DNA of 64,000 nt, from NCBI GenBank assembly GCA_902555275.1, contig CACDRY010000001.1, forward strand, positions 1 through 64,000, read 5' to 3'. Position 1 is the stretch's first letter, and the number at the start of each line of letters is the position of its first letter. Positions 55,648 through 64,000 of this stretch are shown here, one piece after another. Under the pieces are notes generated by a model. It saw only the letters and a program-made list of their open reading frames with translations. It was not told the origin of the DNA and ran no database searches. Position numbers and translations under genes: made by a program. This stretch comes from an uncultured Pelagibacteraceae bacterium. GTDB taxonomy: Bacteria > Pseudomonadota > Alphaproteobacteria > Pelagibacterales > Pelagibacteraceae.

Positions 55648-56763
55648 ATGAAAAATATAATTATTGAGAAAACTCTTAAGCTTGATTGTGGCAAAGAAAT
55701 ATCGAACTTTCCATTAGCTTATGAGACCTATGGAAATCTTAATGAGAAGAAAGATAATGCTATATTAATTTTTCATGCGCTAACTGGCGACCAGTATGCC
55801 TCAGGCATCAATCCAATTACAAAAAAAGAGGGTTGGTGGAGCTATGCAGTTGGTCCAGGTAAGTCATTCGATACTGATAAATTTTTTGTTATCTGTGCAA
55901 ATGTTATTGGTGGATGTATGGGATCCTACGGACCAGGAACTATTGATCCTTTGACCAATAAACCTATAGGTACAAATTTTCCTGTCATTACAATTAACGA
56001 TATGGTTAACGCTCAATACAATCTATTGGATTATTTAAAAATAGAAAAATTATTTGCAGTTGCTGGCGGCTCCATGGGTGGAATGCAAGTTTTACAATTC
56101 GTATCAAACTTTCCGAATAAGGCTAAAGTAGCTTTACCAATTGCTTGTACGGCTAGTCATTCTGCCCAAAATATTGCTTTTAATGAACTTGGAAGACAAG
56201 CAATAATGTCTGATAGCAATTGGAAAGAGGGATTGTATGATGAAAAATCAACAAATCCAGATAAAGGTTTGGCTGTTGCTAGGATGGCTGCTCATATCAC
56301 ATATTTGTCAAAACAAGGTTTACAAGAAAAGTTTGGAAGGAATCTTCAGGAAAGATCTGATTTAAAATTTGGATTTGATGCTGATTTCCAAATTGAGAGT
56401 TATTTGAGATATCAAGGCTCTGTATTTGTAGATAGATTCGATGCAAATAGTTATTTGTATATCACTAGAGCGATGGATTATTTTGATTTGACTAAACAAT
56501 ATGGAGGAAACCTTTCCAAAGCATTTAAAGATACCAAAACAAAATTTTTTATTATTTCCTTTACTTCTGATTGGTTATACCCAACCTCTGAGAATAAAGA
56601 TATTGTAATAGCACTTAATGCAATTGGTGCTGATGTTGGTTTTGTAGAAATTAAAACTGATAAAGGCCACGATTCCTTTCTATTAGACGTACCAGATTTT
56701 TTAAGCACTATTAAAAATTATTTAAATACAACTTACTCTAATATCAATGAAAGAAGAATTTAA
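55648..56763 (+). CDS. metX: Homoserine O-acetyltransferase
   Basis: Acylates homoserine as the first committed step to methionine. The 371-residue alpha/beta-hydrolase has the nucleophile Ser142 in AVAGGSMGGMQ, the acid in FTSDWLYPTSE and the histidine in KGHDSFLLDVPDF. NAILIFHALTGDQYASG near the N-terminus is typical. Whether acetyl- or succinyl-CoA is used cannot be settled here. A SAM-II riboswitch precedes it; metW overlaps its end by 17 bp. Confidence 0.96.
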   Translation: MKNIIIEKTLKLDCGKEISNFPLAYETYGNLNEKKDNAILIFHALTGDQYASGINPITKKEGWWSYAVGPGKSFDTDKFFVICANVIGGCMGSYGPGTIDPLTNKPIGTNFPVITINDMVNAQYNLLDYLKIEKLFAVAGGSMGGMQVLQFVSNFPNKAKVALPIACTASHSAQNIAFNELGRQAIMSDSNWKEGLYDEKSTNPDKGLAVARMAAHITYLSKQGLQEKFGRNLQERSDLKFGFDADFQIESYLRYQGSVFVDRFDANSYLYITRAMDYFDLTKQYGGNLSKAFKDTKTKFFIISFTSDWLYPTSENKDIVIALNAIGADVGFVEIKTDKGHDSFLLDVPDFLSTIKNYLNTTYSNINERRI

Positions 56764-57343
56764 AGTTATTTCTAAGTTTATTAAGGAAAAATCAAGAGTC
56801 TTGGACGTTGGATGTGGTGATGGAATTTTGATGGAATATCTATTAAAAAATAAAGTTGTAGACGTTAGGGGACTTGAAATTTCTAAAGAAAAAGTAAAAA
56901 AATGTTTATCTAAAGGTTTAGCTGTTATTGAAGGTGACGCAGAGAATGATTTAAAGCAATTTCCAGATTTATCATTTGATTACGTAATATTAAGTCAAAC
57001 TCTTCAAGCATTTATGAGCCCAGAAAATGTTATTGAAAATTTATTACGAGTGGGAAAAAAGGTAATTGTTACAATTCCTAATTTTGGACATTGGAAAGTT
57101 AGATTAGATTTGCTATTAAAAGGAGAAATGCCAGTTACAAAGAATTTGCCTTATCAATGGTATAATACTCCCAACCTACATATGTGTACAATTCAAGACT
57201 TTTATAATTTTTGTAAAAATAAAAGAGTTAATATTTATAAATCAATTTCTTTAAATGGAGAGAAAATTTCAAATATTAAAACTTCAAATTTAAAATATAA
57301 AAACCTAATATCTGAATTAGGTATTTTTCTGTTAGAAAAATAA
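56747..57343 (+). CDS. metW: Methionine biosynthesis protein MetW
   Basis: A 198-residue SAM-dependent methyltransferase-like protein. The SAM motif RVLDVGCGDGILMEYL is near residues 17-33, followed by DYVILSQTLQAF and VIVTIPNFGHWKVRL, with the NLPYQWYNTPNLHMCTI segment typical of MetW. It acts with MetX in alpha-, beta- and gammaproteobacteria, and the 17-bp overlap with metX puts it under the same SAM-II control. gloB starts 1 bp after its stop. Confidence 0.95.
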   Translation: MKEEFKVISKFIKEKSRVLDVGCGDGILMEYLLKNKVVDVRGLEISKEKVKKCLSKGLAVIEGDAENDLKQFPDLSFDYVILSQTLQAFMSPENVIENLLRVGKKVIVTIPNFGHWKVRLDLLLKGEMPVTKNLPYQWYNTPNLHMCTIQDFYNFCKNKRVNIYKSISLNGEKISNIKTSNLKYKNLISELGIFLLEK

Positions 57344-57344
57344 A

Positions 57345-58064
57345 ATGAAAATAGAAATTGTAAATTGTTTAGAAGATAATTTTTCATATTTATTAATTGA
57401 TGAGTTAACAAAGTCTACCATTGTAATAGATCCTAGTGAAGCAGAGCCTATTATAAATAAAATTGAAAGACTTAATCTAAAATTAAGATTCATAATGAAT
57501 ACTCACCATCATTATGATCATGTTGGAGGCAATAAAGAACTCAAGAAATTATATAATGCTAAGGTTATAGGTTTTGATGAGGATAAATATAGAATACCTG
57601 AAATAGATATATCTTTAAAAAATGATGAAACTTGGAAAGACGGTATATTTGAGGCAAAAGTTTTTCATATTCCAGGACATACTTTAGGCCATATATGTTT
57701 CTATTTTTTTAAAGAAAATGCATTATTTTCTGGAGATACATTATTTTCATTAGGTTGTGGAAGAGTGTTTGAGGGCACTCATGAACAGATGTTTAATTCT
57801 TTGCAGTTGTTAAAGAATTTACCAATTGAGACAGAAATTTATTGTGGACATGAATATACATTAAAAAATTCAGATTTTTGCTTAAAACACGATCCAGAAA
57901 ATAAAGCTTTAATCTCGAAAATTGAGTTTATAAAAAAGCGACTGGCCAAAGGTCAGCCAACTATTCCATCTACACTTGAAGAAGAGCTACAAACTAATAT
58001 TTTTTTGAGGTCAAAAAATGTTGAAAACTTTTCAAAATTAAGAGATTTAAAGGATAATTTCTAG
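57345..58064 (+). CDS. gloB: Hydroxyacylglutathione hydrolase (glyoxalase II)
   Basis: Splits S-lactoylglutathione to lactate and glutathione in methylglyoxal detoxification. The 239-residue metallo-beta-lactamase-fold protein has the metal motif THHHYDHVGG, then HIPGHTLGH, LFSGDTLFSLGCGR and CGHEYTLKN. The C-terminal helix with the LRSKNVENF segment is present. It follows metW by 1 bp and is likely read through from the metX operon; it has no evident promoter of its own. Confidence 0.95.
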   Translation: MKIEIVNCLEDNFSYLLIDELTKSTIVIDPSEAEPIINKIERLNLKLRFIMNTHHHYDHVGGNKELKKLYNAKVIGFDEDKYRIPEIDISLKNDETWKDGIFEAKVFHIPGHTLGHICFYFFKENALFSGDTLFSLGCGRVFEGTHEQMFNSLQLLKNLPIETEIYCGHEYTLKNSDFCLKHDPENKALISKIEFIKKRLAKGQPTIPSTLEEELQTNIFLRSKNVENFSKLRDLKDNF

Positions 58065-58074
58065 CTTATTCAGC

Positions 58075-58102
58075 TTGACTAAAATAAGGCCCTCACTATA
58101 TT
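58075..58102 (+). promoter_or_regulatory. Sigma-70 promoter of the rplU operon
   Basis: TTGACT (58075-58080), a 16-bp spacer and TATATT (58097-58102), placed 28 bp before the rplU ATG. The TTGACT starts just after the gloB stop, so the L21/L27 genes have their own promoter. Confidence 0.65.
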
Positions 58103-58129
58103 GCTGGTAATTAAAAATTAGGATCGTTA

Positions 58130-58540
58130 ATGTCATACGCAGTAATACAAACAGGTGGAAAACAATACAAAGTCTCAGCTGGTGAAATAATAAAAGTAGA
58201 AAAATTAGCTGAGTCAAATCCAGCCTCTAAAGTAGAATTTAAAGAAATTTTAGCTTATGGAGATGATAAGAGTATTGAATTGGGTGCGCCAACTGTGGAT
58301 GGTGCGAAAGTTGAAGCTGAATTATTAAAAAATGGCAAAGAAAGAACTGTTCTTATTTTTAAAAAAAGAAGAAGAAAAAATTCAAGACGTAAAAACGGGC
58401 ACAGACAACAGTATTCACTTTTAAGAATTAACAAAATTTTTTCAAAAGATGGTAAAGTTTTATCAGAGGCTGAAAAGATGAAAAAAAAGGAAGTTGTAGT
58501 TAAAGAAGCTAAAAAAGAAAAAATTGAGGCTTCAAAATAA
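58130..58540 (+). CDS. rplU: 50S ribosomal protein L21
   Basis: A 136-residue large-subunit protein: MSYAVIQTGGKQYKVSAGEIIKVEK at the start and VLIFKKRRRKNSRRKNGHRQQYSLLRI in the rRNA-binding part. The last 35 residues form a lysine- and glutamate-rich tail beyond the E. coli end at about 103, as seen in other alphaproteobacteria. The L27 gene follows 11 bp later. Confidence 0.97.
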   Translation: MSYAVIQTGGKQYKVSAGEIIKVEKLAESNPASKVEFKEILAYGDDKSIELGAPTVDGAKVEAELLKNGKERTVLIFKKRRRKNSRRKNGHRQQYSLLRINKIFSKDGKVLSEAEKMKKKEVVVKEAKKEKIEASK

Positions 58541-58551
58541 ATAGGTAATTT

Positions 58552-58806
58552 ATGGCAACAAAAAAAGCAGGTGGATCATCGAGAAACGGAAGAGATAGTG
58601 CAGGCCGTAGACTAGGTGTGAAAAAATATGGTGGTGAATTAGTAATACCTGGAAATATTATTGTAAGGCAAAGAGGCACTAAAATTTTTCCCGGAGAAAA
58701 TGTTGGAATGGGTAAAGACCATTCAATTTTTTCTGTTGTTAAAGGAAAAGTTGTTTTTAAAAAAAGCAAATCAGACAGAACTTACGTATCAGTAAAGCCT
58801 AATTAG
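58552..58806 (+). CDS. rpmA: 50S ribosomal protein L27
   Basis: An 84-residue large-subunit protein near the peptidyl-transferase centre. The N-terminus begins [29 protein letters not shown], close to all bacterial L27, and no N-terminal cleavage sequence of the Firmicutes type is present. [22 protein letters not shown] is the conserved middle. It is followed by obgE, the usual arrangement. Confidence 0.98.
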   Translation: MATKKAGGSSRNGRDSAGRRLGVKKYGGELVIPGNIIVRQRGTKIFPGENVGMGKDHSIFSVVKGKVVFKKSKSDRTYVSVKPN

Positions 58807-58830
58807 TAGACAGCTAATTAATTCTGTTAA

Positions 58831-60912
<2,082 letters not shown>

Positions 60913-60916
<4 letters not shown>

Positions 60917-62160
60917 GTAAAAACTTAGAAAAAATTGGTACAAATGCGAAAATTGCTTTTCAAAACAAAATAAGTAATAAAAAAAAAAATAAAGTATTAA
61001 ATTATTACATTCAACTTATTAAAAAAAACAAAAATAAAATTTTAGTCGAAAACACAAGAGATATAAAAATAGCCAAATCTAAAAAACTTAAAGAAAATTT
61101 AATTAAAAGACTTGCTCTAAATAATGACAAAATAAGCTCAATTATTAAATCAATTGAAACTATTGCAAAATTTAGGGATCCAGTAGATGTTGATATAGAA
61201 ACCTGGAAAAGACCAAACGGTTTAAAACTAAAGAAAGTATCAATTCCGATAGGTATTATTGGTGTAATTTATGAAAGTAGACCAAATGTTACTTCGGATG
61301 TATCTACACTTTGTTTTAAATCTGGGAACTGCGTAATATTAAGAGGAGGATCAGAGGCTTTCTTTAGTAATAAAATTTTAGCAAATCTTTTTAGAAAATC
61401 ATTAGAAAAATACAGAATAAATAAAAATTTTGTTCAGTTTATAGAGAATAAAAATAGAAAATTGGTCGACTATATGCTGTCAAAAATGTCAAAATATATA
61501 GATGTTATTATTCCAAGAGGTGGAAAAAGTCTTGTAAAAAAAGTTCAAGATTTATCCTCTGTTCCTGTCATTGGACACCTTGAAGGTATATGTCATACTT
61601 ATATTGATAAAGATGCAAATCTTTCAATGGCAAAAAAAATATTAATCAATGCTAAATTGCGTAATACTAGTATTTGTGGAGCTACCGAGACACTTTTAAT
61701 ACATAAAAATAAATCTAAAAATGTAGATGAGATATTAAATGAACTCACTAAGAGAGGTTGTTCTATTTGTGCTGATAGAAAAATTTCTAAATTATTTAAA
61801 GGAAATTCAAGATTAGCAAATAATAAAACATGGTCGAAGGAACATTTATCTGCAAAAATTTCTGTAAAACTAGTAAATAATATTAATGATGCAGTAAATC
61901 ATATTAATAAATATGGAACAATGCATACTGATGCAATCATTACAAATAATAAAATTTCTGCAAAATTTTTTATTAAAAATGTTAAAAGTTCGATCGCTAT
62001 TCATAATTCTTCAACGCAGTACGCTGATGGAGGTGAATTTGGTTTTGGAGGAGAAGTTGGAATTTCAACAAATAAACTTCCACCAAGAGGACCTGTTGGA
62101 CTAAACCAGCTAGTTAGTTACAAATATGAAATATATGGATCTGGACAAACAAGGAAATAA
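60913..62160 (+). CDS. proA: Glutamate-5-semialdehyde dehydrogenase
   Basis: Reduces glutamyl phosphate made by ProB. The 415-residue protein has IGIIGVIYESRPNVTSDVSTLCFKSGN, GGSEAFFSN, the dinucleotide region VIIPRGGKSLVKKV and the active-site cysteine in NTSICGATETLLIH; VSSIAIHNSSTQYADGGEFGFGGEVGISTNKLPPRGPVGL ends it. It overlaps nadD by up to 35 bp. Confidence 0.97.
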
Positions 62161-62671
62161 AAAAAAAATTGGAATTCTTGGAGGTACCTTCGATCCAGCA
62201 CATAAGGGACATTTAAGCATCTCTAAAGAGGCAAAAAAAAGATTCGATATTGATAAGATTATTTGGGCAGTAACCAAAAAAAATCCATTTAAAGACAAAA
62301 GTAGTTTAAGCTTAGATAAAAGAATAAATTTTGCAAAAAAAATTGCTCAAAAAAGTTCATTTATTAAGGTAAAATATTTTGAAGATAAAATTAAATCAAA
62401 TAGAACAGTTGACCTTATAAAATATATAAAAAAAAATAATAAAAATTCTGATATTTATTTCATAATGGGAGCAGATAGTTTGATAAATTTTCATAAATGG
62501 AAGAACTCTGATTTAATTTCATCTATTTGTAACATTCTGGTATTTGATAGAGATAGATATAAGGCTAAATCATTAAGTTCTAGAAGCTTTAAAAAGTATA
62601 GTAAGAAAAGCTTAAAATTTATTAAATTTAATAAGGTCAATATTTCATCTTCTAAATTAAGAAAAATTTGA
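62126..62671 (+). CDS. nadD: Nicotinate-nucleotide adenylyltransferase
   Basis: Makes deamido-NAD in NAD synthesis. The 181-residue protein has IGILGGTFDPAHKGHLSISKEA (with the HxGH-type motif), IIWAVTKKNPFK and FIMGADSLINFHKWKNSD, followed by a SSSKLRKI ending like the ISSTxIR motif. The in-frame ATG at 62135 is an alternative start that would shorten it by 3 residues. It overlaps proA and precedes rsfS by 17 bp. Confidence 0.93.
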   Translation: MKYMDLDKQGNKKKIGILGGTFDPAHKGHLSISKEAKKRFDIDKIIWAVTKKNPFKDKSSLSLDKRINFAKKIAQKSSFIKVKYFEDKIKSNRTVDLIKYIKKNNKNSDIYFIMGADSLINFHKWKNSDLISSICNILVFDRDRYKAKSLSSRSFKKYSKKSLKFIKFNKVNISSSKLRKI

Positions 62672-62688
62672 TACTCTTTTAATAATTA

Positions 62689-63039
62689 ATGGACAAAATC
62701 TCTACTCTTCACAAAGATGTGGTAAATCTCTTAGATGCAAATAAAGCCCTAGATATTGTTTCAATCGATTTAGATGGAAAATCATCAATAGCGGATCAAA
62801 TGATAATCGCTAGTGGAACGTCTTCAAGACATATCCAAGCTTTATCAGAGCAAGTGTATGAATATTTGAAAAAAAATGGTGTAAGTAATTGTAAAATTGA
62901 GGGAAGAGAAAGCAATGATTGGAAACTTGTAGATGGAATAGATCTCATTATTCATATTTTCAATCCTGAAAAAAGAAAATTTTATGAGCTAGAAAAAATA
63001 TGGTCTGAATTAATTCCTAAAGAAAAAGTAATTATATGA
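62689..63039 (+). CDS. rsfS: Ribosomal silencing factor RsfS
   Basis: Binds L14 of the large subunit and blocks subunit joining when nutrients are short. The 116-residue protein has the Iojap-domain motifs DLDGKSSIADQMIIASGTSSRHIQALSEQV and EGRESNDWKLVDGIDLIIHIFNPEKRKFYELEKIWSE. The next gene (ctpA) overlaps its stop by 4 bp; rlmH, which often lies between them in related genomes, is not here. Confidence 0.96.
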   Translation: MDKISTLHKDVVNLLDANKALDIVSIDLDGKSSIADQMIIASGTSSRHIQALSEQVYEYLKKNGVSNCKIEGRESNDWKLVDGIDLIIHIFNPEKRKFYELEKIWSELIPKEKVII

Positions 63040-64000
63040 TGAGAAAATTTAAAACATATTTTTTATCATTATTTATTTTTTTTTTCGTAACTAGTAGTAT
63101 TAGCGCGTCAGAAGAGAATGATATTTATAAAAAAATAGATGTTTTTTCAGAAGTTTTAGATAAAATTAATAAAGAATTTGTTGATGATGTGAACCAAAGT
63201 GATGCTATGGATGCTGCAATCAATGGTGTTCTTCAATCCTTAGATCCATATTCTGCTTATATGTCACCAGAATCTTATCAAAGTATGCAAACAGAAACGA
63301 GTGGAGAATTTGGAGGACTGGGAATTGAAGTTAGTATGGAAGCTGGGGTAATAAAGGTAATAACGCCTATGGATGATTCACCTGCGGCTGAAGCAGGAGT
63401 TAAAGCTGGTGATTATATTGTAAGAATTAATGATATTCAGGTTCAAGGTAAATCTTTAAGTGAAGCAGTTGATATCATGAGGGGTCCTGTTGGATCGGAT
63501 ATTGAAATAACAGTTAGAAGAAGAGGTGAACGAAAGGCATTAGTTTTTAATATTACTAGAGAAAAAATTAAAGTTTCATCAGTAAAATCTGAGATATTAG
63601 ATAATCAAACTGGTTATTTAAGACTTACCTCTTTTAATGAAAACAGTAGTGGTCAAATTAGAGATAAAATTAAAGAGTTTAAAAATAATGAAAATATTAA
63701 AAATTATATTTTAGATTTGAGAAATAATCCTGGTGGACTACTTTCTCAAGCAATTAAAATTACAGATTTTTTTATAGATAGTGGAGAAATTGTTTCAACG
63801 AAAAGTAAAAGAAAATATGAAAGTAGGAAATTCTTTGCAAGAAAAGGTGATATAATAAATGGCAATACAATTGTTGTCTTAATAAATTATGGTTCAGCAT
63901 CTGCATCTGAAATTGTAGCAGGGGCGCTAAAGGATCACAAAAGAGCAATAATAATTGGAGAAAATAGCTATGGTAAAGGATCTGTACAATCAATCATACC
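63036..64000 (+). CDS. ctpA: Carboxy-terminal processing peptidase CtpA, 5' part
   Basis: The frame is open from ATG 63036 to the window end (about 321 residues, C-terminus cut off). It has a signal peptide (about 4-22, ending SISA), then DPYSAYMSPESYQSM, a PDZ domain (about 85-170; GLGIEVSMEAGVIKVITPM) and the S41 peptidase domain with YILDLRNNPGGLLSQA. The nucleophile is within GSASASEIVAGAL (286-298), and a YGKGSVQ segment carries the lysine. It cuts the C-termini of periplasmic proteins. ATG 63039 is an equally possible start. Confidence 0.95.
   Translation, partial: MMRKFKTYFLSLFIFFFVTSSISASEENDIYKKIDVFSEVLDKINKEFVDDVNQSDAMDAAINGVLQSLDPYSAYMSPESYQSMQTETSGEFGGLGIEVSMEAGVIKVITPMDDSPAAEAGVKAGDYIVRINDIQVQGKSLSEAVDIMRGPVGSDIEITVRRRGERKALVFNITREKIKVSSVKSEILDNQTGYLRLTSFNENSSGQIRDKIKEFKNNENIKNYILDLRNNPGGLLSQAIKITDFFIDSGEIVSTKSKRKYESRKFFARKGDIINGNTIVVLINYGSASASEIVAGALKDHKRAIIIGENSYGKGSVQSII

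Overview
The window looks like a chromosome segment of a streamlined marine alphaproteobacterium, most likely SAR11 (Candidatus Pelagibacter or a close relative). The evidence is very high A+T, mostly 0-50 bp gaps or short overlaps between genes, and alphaproteobacterial markers: class I lysyl-tRNA synthetase, ATPase zeta inhibitor subunit (DUF1476), ChvG/ChvI and RegA-type regulators, and a SAM-II riboswitch on metX. I see no rRNA, tRNA, insertion sequence, prophage or CRISPR. The organism call is an inference; no 16S is present.

Layout. 1-4.5 kb: end of groES, groEL, terminator, typA, a YitT-like membrane protein. 4.5-9.3 kb: a secreted unknown protein, a TerB/J-domain protein, then a glyoxylate unit on the minus strand (53-residue small ORF, isocitrate lyase, small membrane protein) facing a divergent RamB/ScfR-like regulator across a spacer full of TTTACAA boxes. 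9.3-14 kb: a lysine-rich coiled-coil protein, cyclopropane fatty acid synthase, a DapA-like protein, a GT9 glycosyltransferase, a membrane J-protein. 14-17 kb: oligopeptidase B, a small heat-shock protein with an apparent RpoH promoter and ROSE-like thermometer, a small lipoprotein. 17-22.4 kb: a complete BMP-type ABC importer facing a purine-type phosphoribosyltransferase. 22.4-32 kb: paired DUF1330 proteins, AlkA, EamA, MsrA, a sulfurtransferase, an RND pump, a lytic-transglycosylase-like lipoprotein, a secreted nuclease, the zeta subunit, GpmA.

32-37.7 kb is a minus-strand run: chvI, chvG, ahcY, tsaE, an APH-type kinase and a sugar nucleotidyltransferase. polA, a lone ABC ATPase and regA follow. 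42-46.3 kb is a polyamine operon (ornithine-type decarboxylase with an attenuator-like leader, deoxyhypusine/homospermidine synthase homologue, AguB, AguA). 46-50 kb: queuosine-precursor transporter, L28, pyrD, lysS. 50-55.4 kb: TrkH, an AmpG-like MFS protein, an NlpC/P60 protein, prephenate dehydrogenase and a HisC-type aminotransferase. 55.5-58 kb: SAM-II riboswitch, metX-metW, gloB. 58-64 kb: rplU-rpmA-obgE-proB-proA-nadD-rsfS-ctpA, the last cut by the window end.

Most genes are housekeeping. The points most worth a second look are regulatory: the aceA/regulator spacer with its small ORF, the heat-shock leader, and the decarboxylase leader, plus a few unknown proteins.
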